Shown here piece by piece: positions 15,887-25,579 of a DNA stretch of 64,000 bases. Both the position numbers and the translations under genes were made by a program. The stretch's first letter is position 1; the number at the start of each line of letters is the position of its first letter. The notes beneath the pieces are model-generated. The model had not been told where the DNA came from, searched no databases, and worked only from the letters and a program-made list of their open reading frames with translations. The DNA comes from CAYZMH01 sp964479445 (GTDB lineage Bacteria > Bacteroidota > Bacteroidia > Bacteroidales > GCA-2748055). The DNA is taken from NCBI GenBank assembly GCA_964479445.1, contig CAYZMH010000001.1:186001-250000 (forward strand), given 5' to 3'.

Positions 15887-17535
15887 TGCCTGATAAACTT
15901 CAGTGTTCCATAGAAGCGAGCACCTGTAACACTGATAAGGTATACTCCCCGCTCAAGTCCGGAAACATCAATTTCGACCGGTTTTCCTGATGACAGGCTC
16001 TTTTCCATTTTTGTTTTACCGGTGATATCCTGAATACGAATAATCGATGATTCTTCGCTTGTCTCTTTCATTGAAAGATAGAGGTGATTTTTAACCGGAT
16101 TAGGATATATGGAAAAACCGGCATTGTATGTAACAGGCTGTATACTTAAGGTATTGGGATTCAATCCGCCGATGGAAGCCTGTCCGGTGTGAGCCGGATC
16201 AAGCCATTTCCGGAGTTGCTTACTGGGATGATCGTAATAATTGAATGCGTAGAATAATTTCGAATAAAAATCATCAGTGTTACCAGTTAGATCATATATA
16301 ACGCGCTGTTTTTCTTCATCATAACCGATTGAATCACCACAGTAGGCCAGGCCTCCCGACAGTAACCCGATGACTTTTTTGTTTGCATTGAACAGTGGCG
16401 AACCGGATGAACCTCCCTCGGTAGTTCCGACATCCCATTGCTTGATCCACAGGTTCGAGGAAACGATGTAATCATTCAGATCACCCGGAACCCAGGTAGC
16501 GGTGTGGGTTGCGTCAAAATCCTTGGAGATCTTTTTTGCATCTGCATTGGGATGATGGATGGTTGCCGTGGAGTAGTGATTCTGATACCTGGCGTCCCAT
16601 CCGGCATAATAGACGTTATATTCCCTGGGCGGTTTCGATGAGAGTTTCAGCAGGGTGAAATCAATGCTGTCTGCTGTGGCGATCAATTGAGCACCTCCTA
16701 TGGAAAAGTCTGCGGAGGCATCATCCCCGAAACAGTCGGTGTTCTCGTATCCGAAATAGAACGTGGTATACCCTGCAATCACGTTGCTGCTCACGCAATG
16801 CTCGGCAGTCAGTATGTAGGGCGTTCCGTTATAAGCGGTGTTGTTTACTAAAACCCCCGTGCACAATTGAGTTGGTGTTTCAATGTAACAAACCGAATTC
16901 TTGAGTATCTGCCATTCATCTCCCTCGGTGCAATTGATGTCAATTTCGCATGCCTGGGCCGTTCCGGGACCCACATCGTCTTTTAAACCATGGGAAAGGA
17001 AAGCGATCTCCAGGGATCCGAACTCACCGGAAGGATTTTCTACCTGTAGCTCAATGATCACCTCTTCACCGGGAAGATGCCCTATAGCGAATCGTTCCGA
17101 ATCTTTGTTGTTTTGCGCATTGAACGCGCCTTTAATATGTTTTCCTTCCGGTGTATAAACAAATAACCGTGCATCGGATGTAAGCGAAAACCTGTTAAAC
17201 CCGATGCCTATGGATTTCGCATCGGGTGAAATAAGGTGTGCTCTCCATACATGGGTATCTCCTTTCCTGATCCACTGTCCGTTATTACCCGGATTGATAT
17301 CTATTGTGCGCTTTATGGCAAAGGGGACCGTTTTATGAAAGGATTCCTGTCCGGTGCTCTTTGCCAGGGCATCCACTTCAAGGGGATGGAGCGGGGGCAG
17401 AAGATAGAGTACCTGCTCCGGATCGAAGTCATGGTTGTTCATAAGAGGCTGCCCTCCATATCTGACCTGTGCATAGATCTGTATATTAATGCAATGAGCG
17501 ATCATCAGGGCATATAGTATATGGATTCTCTTCAT
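15883..17535 (-). CDS. Secreted trypsin-like serine endopeptidase with T9SS sorting domain
   Basis: A 550-residue exported protease. A signal peptide (residues 1-22) precedes an N-terminal prodomain (to about 190) and a chymotrypsin-fold domain. The catalytic triad is visible: His246 in LTAEHC, Asp292 in SIDFTLL and Ser377 in GGSSGSP. Several paired Cys and the overall layout recall lysyl/glutamyl endopeptidases. The C-terminal 75 residues, SIYPNPVKNHLYL through GVYLISV to LKFIRQ, are a type A Por sorting domain, directing export by the type IX system and surface anchoring or release. Its stop overlaps the binding-lipoprotein start, so it is the first gene of the importer operon. It may liberate the importer's ligand from host or environmental protein. 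Confidence 0.92.
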   Translation of the reverse strand: MKRIHILYALMIAHCINIQIYAQVRYGGQPLMNNHDFDPEQVLYLLPPLHPLEVDALAKSTGQESFHKTVPFAIKRTIDINPGNNGQWIRKGDTHVWRAHLISPDAKSIGIGFNRFSLTSDARLFVYTPEGKHIKGAFNAQNNKDSERFAIGHLPGEEVIIELQVENPSGEFGSLEIAFLSHGLKDDVGPGTAQACEIDINCTEGDEWQILKNSVCYIETPTQLCTGVLVNNTAYNGTPYILTAEHCVSSNVIAGYTTFYFGYENTDCFGDDASADFSIGGAQLIATADSIDFTLLKLSSKPPREYNVYYAGWDARYQNHYSTATIHHPNADAKKISKDFDATHTATWVPGDLNDYIVSSNLWIKQWDVGTTEGGSSGSPLFNANKKVIGLLSGGLAYCGDSIGYDEEKQRVIYDLTGNTDDFYSKLFYAFNYYDHPSKQLRKWLDPAHTGQASIGGLNPNTLSIQPVTYNAGFSIYPNPVKNHLYLSMKETSEESSIIRIQDITGKTKMEKSLSSGKPVEIDVSGLERGVYLISVTGARFYGTLKFIRQ

Positions 17536-17555
17536 TATGGCTGGTTATTAAGCTT

Positions 17556-17563
17556 CAAAAATA
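17556..17563 (-). promoter_or_regulatory. Bacteroidota -7 promoter element (TATTTTTG) for the protease/importer operon
   Basis: The minus strand reads TATTTTTG, an exact TAnnTTTG match, 20 bp before the protease ATG. No good -33 is seen at 19-21 bp. Confidence 0.5.
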
Positions 17564-17666
17564 GCAAAGATCATGGAAATAGAATTCATTTTAACGCACT
17601 CCTTTACAAGCAAACTATTTGTCATCTCCTACCCCACTTTTTATTATTTTTACAAAAATGAGATTT

Positions 17667-19679
17667 ATGGAAAAAACAGATGCGAGGGAACGGATTGAGA
17701 GACTCCGACAGATACTTCACCACCATAATTATCTTTATTATGTAAAAGTGCAACCCGAAATCAGCGACTATGAATTTGACCGGTTAATGAAGGAGCTGGA
17801 GCAGCTTGAAAAGCACTATCCGGAATTCAGGGACGCTAACTCACCCACGCAGCGGGTGGGAAGTGATATTTCACAGGATTTTGACCAGTACGCTCATGCG
17901 ATTCCCATGCTATCCCTGGGTAATACCTATAATCGTGAAGAGGTCTCAGACTTTCACAACCGGGTGAAAAAGACGCTCGGGTCCTCCTTTCAATATACCT
18001 GCGAACTTAAATACGACGGGGTGGCCATTAGTCTGACCTACCGCGATGGCATGCTTTTCAGGGCTCTGACCCGGGGTGACGGAGAAAAGGGAGATGATGT
18101 TACACGCAATATCAGGACCATCCGGAGTATACCCCTCCAATTGGAAGGGGAAGGTTACCCTGCCGAATTTGAGATACGCGGGGAGGTCGTTATGCCAAAA
18201 AAAGGATTTGCACAACTCAATCAATCCAGGACAGAGGCGGGAGACCCTCCCTTCGCCAATCCCAGGAATGCCACGGCGGGTACCCTGAAGCTACAGAATT
18301 CATCTCTGGTGGCAAAACGCCCCCTGGACTGCTACCTATATGCCGTGGCCACCAAAGATCCACTGTTCAGCGGCCATTATGAGAGTCTGAAGGCGTGTGC
18401 TGACTGGGGTTTTAAAGTGCCTTCCTATATCACGCTTGCGCGGAACCTGGACGAAGTGTACCGCTTTATTGACCATTGGAATGAAAGGAGGGAGGAACTC
18501 CCGGTTGAGATCGACGGAGTTGTGATAAAAGTCAACTCGCTGAAGCAGCAGGAGCAATTAGGTTTTACCGCCAAAATACCCCGCTGGGCGATCGCGTACA
18601 AATTTAAAGCCGACCGGGCGACAACCACACTAAAAAGTGTAGATTTCCAGGTGGGAAGAACCGGGGCGGTTACACCGGTTGCCAACCTTGAACCGGTCCG
18701 CCTTGCCGGAACTGAGGTGAAGAGAGCCTCATTGCACAATGCAGATCAGATAAAACTGTTGGATGTGCGCATCGGCGATTCGGTTTTCGTGGAAAAAGGG
18801 GGAGATATCATTCCGAAAATTGTGGGAGTAAAAGACTCTGAATTGCACAAAAAGCGGCCGGAGCTGGAGTTCATCAGTAAATGTCCGGAATGCGAAACAC
18901 CCCTGAAACGTGAAGACCGGGAGGCAGCACATTTTTGTCCCAACACCTATGGCTGTCCGCCACAGGTTAAGGGACGGATTGTTCACTTTATAAGTCGCCG
19001 TGCCATGGATATCAATGCGGCGGAAGCTACTATTGATCTTTTGTATCGAAAGGAGTTGATCAGAAATTCAGCAGACCTGTATACGCTTACATATGAAGAT
19101 ATCATCGGGTTGGAGCGATTTGCCGATAAATCGACAAGAAATTTTCTGAAGAGCATAGAGGAATCTAAACAGGTGGCTTTCCCCAGGGTACTTTATGCGC
19201 TTGGAATTCGTTATGTGGGGGAGACTGTGGCAAAGAAACTTGCCGAGGAATTTCAATCCATGGATTTTCTGCAACAGGCTTCGATGGAAGAGCTTACCAG
19301 GGTGGATGAGATAGGGGATCGCATTGCACAATCGGTACGGGCATATTTTGAGGATGAGTCGAACAGGAAGATGATCAGGGACCTTGAGCAAGCAGGATTG
19401 AAACTGAAGCTTGAATCCTCCAATGAAGAGCAAACCCAACTATTGAAAAATAAAATTTTTGTCATTTCCGGTGTTTTTGATCGTCATACTCGTGATGAGC
19501 TCCGAAGTCTTATTGAAAAAAACGGAGGGCAAAACACAGGTTCCATCAGTTCCAACACCGACTATGTACTGGCAGGAAGCAACATGGGACCCAGCAAGAA
19601 AGAGAAAGCAGGAAAACTGGGAATCCCCTTGATAACCGAAGATGAATTTATCGCTATGATTACAGAAAACGGTAATTAA
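17667..19679 (+). CDS. ligA: NAD+-dependent DNA ligase
   Basis: Seals nicks in replication and repair. The 670-residue protein has the family domains in order: Ia domain (LRQILHHHNYLYYV, the NAD-binding Tyr pair, near 13), adenylation domain with the nucleophile Lys in ELKYDGVA near 115 and EIRGEVVMP, OB fold (VGRTGAVTPVANLEPV), a four-Cys zinc finger (CPEC...HFCPN...GC, near 405-435), helix-hairpin-helix repeats (VLYALGIRYVGE, VDEIGDRIAQS) and a C-terminal BRCT domain (IFVISGVFDRHTRDELR, SSNTDYVLAG). ATG 17667 is preferred. ATG 17658 would add three residues, and a -7-like TATTTTTA at 17645-17652 puts the transcript start close to both. Confidence 0.98.
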   Translation: MEKTDARERIERLRQILHHHNYLYYVKVQPEISDYEFDRLMKELEQLEKHYPEFRDANSPTQRVGSDISQDFDQYAHAIPMLSLGNTYNREEVSDFHNRVKKTLGSSFQYTCELKYDGVAISLTYRDGMLFRALTRGDGEKGDDVTRNIRTIRSIPLQLEGEGYPAEFEIRGEVVMPKKGFAQLNQSRTEAGDPPFANPRNATAGTLKLQNSSLVAKRPLDCYLYAVATKDPLFSGHYESLKACADWGFKVPSYITLARNLDEVYRFIDHWNERREELPVEIDGVVIKVNSLKQQEQLGFTAKIPRWAIAYKFKADRATTTLKSVDFQVGRTGAVTPVANLEPVRLAGTEVKRASLHNADQIKLLDVRIGDSVFVEKGGDIIPKIVGVKDSELHKKRPELEFISKCPECETPLKREDREAAHFCPNTYGCPPQVKGRIVHFISRRAMDINAAEATIDLLYRKELIRNSADLYTLTYEDIIGLERFADKSTRNFLKSIEESKQVAFPRVLYALGIRYVGETVAKKLAEEFQSMDFLQQASMEELTRVDEIGDRIAQSVRAYFEDESNRKMIRDLEQAGLKLKLESSNEEQTQLLKNKIFVISGVFDRHTRDELRSLIEKNGGQNTGSISSNTDYVLAGSNMGPSKKEKAGKLGIPLITEDEFIAMITENGN

Positions 19680-19682
19680 TTG

Positions 19683-19690
19683 TAATTTTG
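19683..19690 (+). promoter_or_regulatory. Bacteroidota -7 promoter element (TAATTTTG)
   Basis: Exact TAnnTTTG just after the ligA stop and 9 bp before the ATG of the next gene. Transcription would start only a few bases before the ATG, giving a very short leader. A -33 is not evident. Confidence 0.4.
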
Positions 19691-19698
19691 GGGTGATT

Positions 19699-20232
19699 AT
19701 GGCCAACTGGAGAAAAAATATTACCAGGAAATATATCAGAAAGAAGCAGTTGGAGGCCAACCGGGATACAACGGTGCACAATTTCAAGACTGCCCGGAGT
19801 TCGGTTATCCTTTTTGATGCTTTATTACCCGATTGCTTCCCGGTGATCAAGGATTTTCTGAAATACCTGGATAAACAGAAGATACAATCCTCTGTGCTCG
19901 GGTATGTGGACGAAAAAGAGGTTCCCCAGGAGATGTTGTTCTGGGAGAATATTGAGCTGATCACACGCAAGGAGACTAACTGGCTTTACCGGCCAAAAGG
20001 TCCTGTTGTTGAGTCATTTTTAGCAAAAAAACCGGATTTATTGTTTGTATTTGGCTTTCACCTGCCCATACCACTGGAGTACCTGGCGCGTTTATCTCCG
20101 GCTCATTTCAAGGTGGGATGTTACATGGAGGAGGAAAATGATTTTGATTTAATGATCAATACAGGCGATGGTTGCGAAACTGCATTTTTTGTTGACCAGG
20201 TGAAACACTACATCAATATGTTGAATCAATAA
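19699..20232 (+). CDS. DUF6913-like conserved protein, unknown function
   Basis: A 177-residue cytoplasmic protein with no signal peptide. A basic N-terminal helix (NWRKNITRKYIRKKQLEANR) leads into an alpha/beta domain with SSVILFDALLPDCFPVIKDF near 35, SSVLGYVDEKEVPQ near 70 and DLLFVFGFHLPIPLEYLARL near 110. The segment VGCYMEEENDFDLMIN near 140 follows. It resembles short Bacteroidota proteins annotated as DUF6913. The biochemical role is unknown. The in-frame GTG at 19693 precedes ATG 19699, which is preferred. It lies between ligA and dapA, 14 bp before the latter. Confidence 0.75.
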   Translation: MANWRKNITRKYIRKKQLEANRDTTVHNFKTARSSVILFDALLPDCFPVIKDFLKYLDKQKIQSSVLGYVDEKEVPQEMLFWENIELITRKETNWLYRPKGPVVESFLAKKPDLLFVFGFHLPIPLEYLARLSPAHFKVGCYMEEENDFDLMINTGDGCETAFFVDQVKHYINMLNQ

Positions 20233-20246
20233 ATATAAGGTCTTTT

Positions 20247-21134
20247 ATGACAAAAAAACACCCATTTGAAGGTACCGGTGTGGCAATGATTACTCCGTTC
20301 AAAGAGAACGGGGATATGGATTATCAGGCGTTGATAAGACACACCAATTACCTTATTGATAACAGGGTTGATTACCTGGTAGTTCTCGGAACAACAGCCG
20401 AAACACCTGCCCTCTCTCACCAGGAGAAACTGGATGTTATCGAATTGGTAAAAAAGACTGCAAAAGGACGCGTACCGTTGGTTATCGGAGCCGGGGGAAA
20501 TAATACCAGCGATGTGATCAGGTGGATGGAACAGGTAGGATCGGATGGCATTGATGCATATCTGAGTGTGGTGCCCTATTATAACAAGCCTTCACAAGCC
20601 GGTATGATATCACATTTTTCCACCATAGCAGCAACAACGGATGTACCCCTGCTTCTTTATAATGTCCCCGGAAGAACAGGATCCAATATGCAGGCAGATA
20701 CTACGGTAACACTGGCACAGGAACTGGGAGATAAATTGATTGGTATCAAAGAAGCTTCCGGTGATCTTACACAGATTACACATATCATACGGGAAAAACC
20801 GGAATCGTTCCTGGTAATATCGGGTGATGATGCCATGACCCTCCCCCTGATTGCATTGGGAGCCAGCGGAGTAATATCTGTGATCGGAAATGCACTGCCC
20901 GAATTATTTACAAAAATGGTAGTCTCCGCCCTCCAGGGAGATTTTGATGATGCAAGGACCCTGCATTACAGGCTGCTCCCGTTGTTCAAGGCTATTTTTA
21001 AAGAGGGGAATCCTGCCGGGGTAAAAGCACTTATGTCCGAACAGGATATGGGGGTGAACGCGTTACGGCTGCCGTTGATTCCTGCCAGTAAAAACCTTCA
21101 GGAGGAGATCAGTCAGCTTTTCAAAACCTTGTAG
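20247..21134 (+). CDS. dapA: 4-hydroxy-tetrahydrodipicolinate synthase
   Basis: Condenses pyruvate with aspartate semialdehyde, the first committed step of lysine and diaminopimelate synthesis. The 295-residue TIM barrel shows GTGVAMITPFKENGDMDY near 9, LGTTAETPALSHQEK near 49 (Thr-Thr of the proton relay), Tyr in YYNKPSQAGM near 112, and YNVPGRTGSNM near 138. The Schiff-base Lys lies in GIKEASGDL near 167, and SGDDAMTLPLIALGASGVIS near 192. Full length, complete and normal for the family. It converges with secA. Confidence 0.97.
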   Translation: MTKKHPFEGTGVAMITPFKENGDMDYQALIRHTNYLIDNRVDYLVVLGTTAETPALSHQEKLDVIELVKKTAKGRVPLVIGAGGNNTSDVIRWMEQVGSDGIDAYLSVVPYYNKPSQAGMISHFSTIAATTDVPLLLYNVPGRTGSNMQADTTVTLAQELGDKLIGIKEASGDLTQITHIIREKPESFLVISGDDAMTLPLIALGASGVISVIGNALPELFTKMVVSALQGDFDDARTLHYRLLPLFKAIFKEGNPAGVKALMSEQDMGVNALRLPLIPASKNLQEEISQLFKTL

Positions 21135-21156
21135 GTAGGTCAGTTTTGATCTGCGC

Positions 21157-21174
21157 TTTGTTCAGATGAACAAA
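21157..21174. terminator. Weak inverted repeat between dapA and secA
   Basis: TTTGTTC-AGAT-GAACAAA is a perfect 7-bp dyad in the 59-bp gap where dapA and secA converge. It is AT-rich without a GC core, so it is at best a weak bidirectional terminator. Confidence 0.3.
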
Positions 21175-21193
21175 TAAGTTGTTGAAGCAACGA

Positions 21194-24100
21194 TCAGGCT
21201 TCTCCGGCTCCCGGACGGCCGTGGCAATTCTTATATTTCTTCCCGCTTCCACAGGGACAGGGGTCATTGCGTCCTACCTTCTTTTCGACACGGACCGGTT
21301 GGGATTTTTGCGGTTTCCTGTCTCCCCCACCACCGCCTCCTGAGGGATCATTGTACCGCGGCATATCCTGTTTATTGGCTTCAAATTTGCTGAGATCCAT
21401 TTTCCTGGGAGCATCAGCTTTTTTAACACTTTCAGGATCCCTCAGCGGTATATGGACCTTCATCAGGGTTGAGACCACATCACGGTTTACTTTATCGATC
21501 ATGGCTGTGAAAAGCTGGAACGCTTCGAACTTGTAGATCAGCAAAGGATCTTTCTGTTCATAGGCTGCATTCCTTACTGACTGACGAAGGTCATCCAGTT
21601 CACGAAGGTGTTCCTGCCAGGATTGATCGATCGTTGCAAGTATAATGGATTTCTCATACGATTTGACCAACTCCCGGCCTTCGGTGTTGTAGCATTTTTC
21701 CAGGTTAGCCAGCACCTGGAAAACTTTTGAGCCATCGGAGACAGGAACAACGATGTTTTCATATACCTGCGACTGCCTTTCATAAACATCTTTGATCACA
21801 GGCATTGCCTGGGCAGAAATGCTTTCGCGTTTCCGTTTGACGGTAGCCAAAAGAATTTCATAAATAGAATCTATCAGATCCTGGCTGCTTATTTTTTTGA
21901 ATTCAGACTGATCCACCGGGGATTCGATGGACAATACACGGATCAGTTCCATTTTAAATCCCTCAAAGTCATCTCCATCATGGTAGTTGTTTACGATGCT
22001 CTCCGTTACATCGTACAACATGTTGGCAATATCGAGTCCGAGTCGCTCTCCGAACAATGCGTGCCGCCTGCGTTTATAGATAACTTCGCGCTGCGAATTC
22101 ATCACATCGTCATATTCAAGCAGGTTTTTCCGGATTCCGAAATTATTCTCTTCCACTTTCTTCTGGGCCCGCTCGATGGACTTGGTGATCATGGAATGCT
22201 GGATCACTTCGCCCTCTTTCAGACCCATTCGATCCATCAGGCCGGCAATCCGGTCGGAGCTGAAAAGACGCATAAGGTCATCTTCCAGGGACACATAGAA
22301 CTGAGACGATCCGGGGTCTCCCTGACGGCCTGCCCGCCCGCGAAGCTGACGATCAACTCGTCGCGACTCATGTCGTTCTGTTCCAATGATAGCCAGACCA
22401 CCTGCCTTTTTTACCTCGGGGGACAGCTTGATGTCCGTTCCGCGCCCGGCCATATTGGTGGCAATTGTTACCGTGCCGGGCTGACCGGCCTGGGCTACAA
22501 TCTCGGCTTCCCGCTGGTGCAGTTTGGCATTGAGAACATTATGATTAATTTTTCGAATTTTGAGCATACGTGCCAGAAGCTCGGAGACCTCTACGGATGT
22601 GGTACCCACCAAACTGGGTCTTCCTTCATTATGCAGTCTGACAAGCTCATCAATAACCGAGTTGTATTTCTCCCTTTTCGTTTTGTAGATCATGTCCTCC
22701 CGGTCATCTCTGACCACCGGTTCATTGGTCGGGATAACCATAACATCAAGCTTGTAAATATCCCAGAACTCTCCCGCTTCAGTTTCCGCAGTACCTGTCA
22801 TACCCGCTAATTTATGATACATACGGAAATAGTTCTGCAGTGTAATGGTTGCCCATGTCTGGGTGGCGGCCTCTACTTTAACATTCTCCTTGGCTTCAAT
22901 GGCCTGGTGAAGTCCGTCGGAATACCTGCGCCCTTCCATAATCCTACCGGTCTGTTCATCCACAATCTTCACCTTATTATCCATTACCACGTACTCCACA
23001 TCCTTCTCGAACATGGCATAGGCTTTAAGAAGCTGGTTAACCGTATGGATACGTTCCGATTTAACCGCGTAGTCCTGGAGCATTTTATCCTTGGTCTCCA
23101 GTTTCTTCTTTTCGGGCATTTCCGATTTCTCGATCTCCGCTATTTCGCTACCGATATCCGGGAGAATAAAGAAGTTAGGATCATCGGAGGTGCCGGTAAT
23201 CAGATCAATTCCTTTATCAGTAAGCTCCACGGAATTCAGCTTCTCTTCGATTACAAAGTAGAGATCATCCGTAACAAGGTGCATGTGTTTGGAATTCTCC
23301 TGCATGTAATGGTTCTCGGTCTTAAGCATCAGGGTCTTGTTCCCCTCTTCACTGAGGAGCTTGATCAGTGCCTTGTTTTTTGGAAATCCCTTATGCGCCT
23401 GGAGCAATTTAAAACCTGCCTTTTCCGTGTTCTCTGCATCCAGGTATTTTTTGGCATCAATGATTACCTGGTTGATCAGTTCTTTTTGCGTATTGATAAT
23501 CCGTTGCACTTTGGGTTTATATTCCATGAACTCGTGGTTCTCTCCTTTCGGAACCGGGCCCGAAATAATCAGAGGAGTACGTGCATCATCAATCAGTACA
23601 GAGTCCACCTCATCCACGATGGAATAATTGTGTTTCCGCTGCACCAATTCTTCCGGTGCATGGGCCATGTTGTCCCGCAGGTAATCAAAACCAAATTCAT
23701 TATTCGTGCCAAATGCCACATCACATTTATAGGCCTGGCGACGGCTATCAGAACTTGGTTGGTGCTTGTCAATACAATCTACACTGAGACCGTGAAATTC
23801 ATACATGGGTCCCATCCATTCAGAATCTCTTTTTGCCAGGTAGTCATTCACTGTTACGATATGCACACCTCTTCCCGTTAGTGCGTTAAGGAATACAGGA
23901 AGGGTTGCAACCAGTGTTTTCCCTTCTCCGGTAGCCATCTCGGCGATCCGGCCCTGGTGCAATGCCACGCCGCCGATAAGCTGAACGTCGTAGTGGATCA
24001 TATCCCAGGTAATTTCGTTGCCGCCTGCAATCCACCGGTTTTTCCAGATTGCTTTATCCCCCTTTATTTCAATATGGTCATATTGAGCTGCCAGGTTTTT

Positions 24101-24511
24101 ATCATAATCCCGGGCTGTAACTTCCAGGATCTCATTTTCCTTGAACCGTTTAGCTGTCTCCCTGATAATGGCAAATGCCTCGGGAAGGCATTCATCAAGA
24201 ATATTATCAAAACGCTCATCAATATACTCTTCCAGCTTATCAATCTCTTTATAGATCTCTTCTTTCTCGGTGACTTCCACCTCAGGGTCTTCTGCTTTTT
24301 CTTTCATGGCCTGGAGACGTTCCTCCTCCTCTTTCACGTACTCCTTAATCCGACTTTTAAGTGCCCGTGATTTCTCCCTCAGCTCATCATTTGTGATATC
24401 ATGCAATTGTGCATAGATCTCTTTTGTCTGGTTAACCTGGGGCATAACTTCCCGCATGTCACGGTCTGACTTATTTCCAAAAAACTTTGAGAGAATTTTA
24501 TTGATGTCCAT
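21194..24511 (-). CDS. secA: Preprotein translocase ATPase SecA
   Basis: The motor that drives unfolded proteins through SecYEG. The 1105-residue protein is long, as is usual in Bacteroidales. Walker A is MATGEGKTLV near 193. It also shows the preprotein cross-linking domain, the DEVDSVLIDDARTPLIISGP box, VDEQTGRIMEGRRYSDGLHQ, AGMTGTAETE, ATNMAGRGTDIKL and a second nucleotide fold with QLRGRAGRQGDPGSS. The long helical scaffold domain follows. Insertions are visible near residues 40-80 (highly charged) and 330-470. The C-terminus carries a Gly-rich linker and the zinc/SecB-binding motif GRNDPCPCGSGKKYKNCHG. It starts at ATG 24511, with a promoter element 38 bp upstream. Confidence 0.98.
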   Translation of the reverse strand: MDINKILSKFFGNKSDRDMREVMPQVNQTKEIYAQLHDITNDELREKSRALKSRIKEYVKEEEERLQAMKEKAEDPEVEVTEKEEIYKEIDKLEEYIDERFDNILDECLPEAFAIIRETAKRFKENEILEVTARDYDKNLAAQYDHIEIKGDKAIWKNRWIAGGNEITWDMIHYDVQLIGGVALHQGRIAEMATGEGKTLVATLPVFLNALTGRGVHIVTVNDYLAKRDSEWMGPMYEFHGLSVDCIDKHQPSSDSRRQAYKCDVAFGTNNEFGFDYLRDNMAHAPEELVQRKHNYSIVDEVDSVLIDDARTPLIISGPVPKGENHEFMEYKPKVQRIINTQKELINQVIIDAKKYLDAENTEKAGFKLLQAHKGFPKNKALIKLLSEEGNKTLMLKTENHYMQENSKHMHLVTDDLYFVIEEKLNSVELTDKGIDLITGTSDDPNFFILPDIGSEIAEIEKSEMPEKKKLETKDKMLQDYAVKSERIHTVNQLLKAYAMFEKDVEYVVMDNKVKIVDEQTGRIMEGRRYSDGLHQAIEAKENVKVEAATQTWATITLQNYFRMYHKLAGMTGTAETEAGEFWDIYKLDVMVIPTNEPVVRDDREDMIYKTKREKYNSVIDELVRLHNEGRPSLVGTTSVEVSELLARMLKIRKINHNVLNAKLHQREAEIVAQAGQPGTVTIATNMAGRGTDIKLSPEVKKAGGLAIIGTERHESRRVDRQLRGRAGRQGDPGSSQFYVSLEDDLMRLFSSDRIAGLMDRMGLKEGEVIQHSMITKSIERAQKKVEENNFGIRKNLLEYDDVMNSQREVIYKRRRHALFGERLGLDIANMLYDVTESIVNNYHDGDDFEGFKMELIRVLSIESPVDQSEFKKISSQDLIDSIYEILLATVKRKRESISAQAMPVIKDVYERQSQVYENIVVPVSDGSKVFQVLANLEKCYNTEGRELVKSYEKSIILATIDQSWQEHLRELDDLRQSVRNAAYEQKDPLLIYKFEAFQLFTAMIDKVNRDVVSTLMKVHIPLRDPESVKKADAPRKMDLSKFEANKQDMPRYNDPSGGGGGGDRKPQKSQPVRVEKKVGRNDPCPCGSGKKYKNCHGRPGAGEA

Positions 24512-24548
24512 GCTGTCTGTTTTCCGATTTATGTGTGCTAACGAGCCA

Positions 24549-24556
24549 CAAAGGTA
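24549..24556 (-). promoter_or_regulatory. Bacteroidota -7 promoter element (TACCTTTG) for secA
   Basis: The minus strand reads TACCTTTG, an exact TAnnTTTG match, 37 bp before the secA ATG. No -33 TTTG at 19-21 bp. Confidence 0.4.
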
Positions 24557-24652
24557 ATTATTTTATTGATCCGATATCCGGCAATACACTATTCAAACCT
24601 GCAAAAACCAGGCCCTGTTTCCGGTTCTGGAAGAAGCTCTTTTTGACATAGG

Positions 24653-25567
24653 TTAGCCTGCTTTTACTGACCGCTTCCGGCCGGCAAGAATTACGATAAC
24701 AGCACCTGACAGAACAGTAATAGCACCCACAATGCTTATGAGTGAAAATCGCTCCGGCTCAATCCAGCTTACCCCGGTTCTGGTCGCCAACCCCATCAGG
24801 ACAAAGGTGATTACCGGGTTCAGGGTAATGATTACACTCACCCGACTGGCCTCTGTGTATTTAATGGCCAGGGCCAGTGAGCCATAGGCCAGTACCGTGT
24901 TCAGGCCCAGGAAATACATAAGACCCCATTCAGGCGCTGAGAGGGTTACGAACCGCGAAAAATCCACAAAAGCGATCAACATCACTGAACAAAAGGCATA
25001 TATAAACAGGTTCAGTTGATTGGTTGGATAGCGTTTTACGAGCTTTTTCTGTATACTGGCGAATACTCCCCAGGAGAGTCCGCCAGCCAACACAAGGAGG
25101 ATACCTGTTGTGAGCTGGTTACCCTGGTCGACAAGGGCAAGTAATTGCTGAGAATAAAAAAGCCCCATACCTCCAATAACCAGCAGGAATCCTGCCAGGT
25201 GCTTCCATGTCATTTTTTCCCTGAAAATAAAGATCCCCGCCAGGGCAAAACTTACCGGTCCGGCCTGTATAAATACCTGGGCTGTAGACGGGGAAACATA
25301 CTTCATCCCGGAGATGAAACCCAGGTAGTTTCCACCAAGGAAAATGGCTGCCAATACAAGGATTAGAGGAAACCTGTAAAAAATACGAAAATCAGAAGGT
25401 TTTACCAGTGCTGTTATCACGGCAAGGGTGATAAAGGCACTGGTAAACCGAAACCAAACGACCGTTACCGGAGGCACCTCCATAACGGCCATTTTAAGGG
25501 CAATAGCCAGAAATCCCCAGAGAAGGGCAGTGAGAGAGGCAAAGATCAGCCCCCTTGAATGATCCAA
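24653..25567 (-). CDS. EamA-family (DMT) transporter
   Basis: A 304-residue inner-membrane protein with ten hydrophobic helices arranged as two EamA repeats. Repeat one runs from LIFASLTALLWGFLAIALK to about 135 (FIFREKMTWKHLAGFLLVIG). Repeat two runs from about 150 to the end (GLSWGVFASIQKKLV, then LGLNTVLAYGSLALAIKYTE, VITFVLMGLA). The 'FxxFRE' and 'Y/F...E' boundary motifs are typical of drug/metabolite exporters. Substrate unknown. The start is a TTG at 25567; the next Met lies inside helix one. It starts 13 bp after the ferritin stop, so the two may share a transcript. Confidence 0.88.
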   Translation of the reverse strand: MDHSRGLIFASLTALLWGFLAIALKMAVMEVPPVTVVWFRFTSAFITLAVITALVKPSDFRIFYRFPLILVLAAIFLGGNYLGFISGMKYVSPSTAQVFIQAGPVSFALAGIFIFREKMTWKHLAGFLLVIGGMGLFYSQQLLALVDQGNQLTTGILLVLAGGLSWGVFASIQKKLVKRYPTNQLNLFIYAFCSVMLIAFVDFSRFVTLSAPEWGLMYFLGLNTVLAYGSLALAIKYTEASRVSVIITLNPVITFVLMGLATRTGVSWIEPERFSLISIVGAITVLSGAVIVILAGRKRSVKAG

Positions 25568-25579
25568 TCTCTTCTTTTT

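Noticed and set aside
22814..23881. 355-codon plus-strand frame opposite secA
   Set aside because: Long antisense frame caused by codon bias of secA; His/Phe/Ile-rich composition and no family match.
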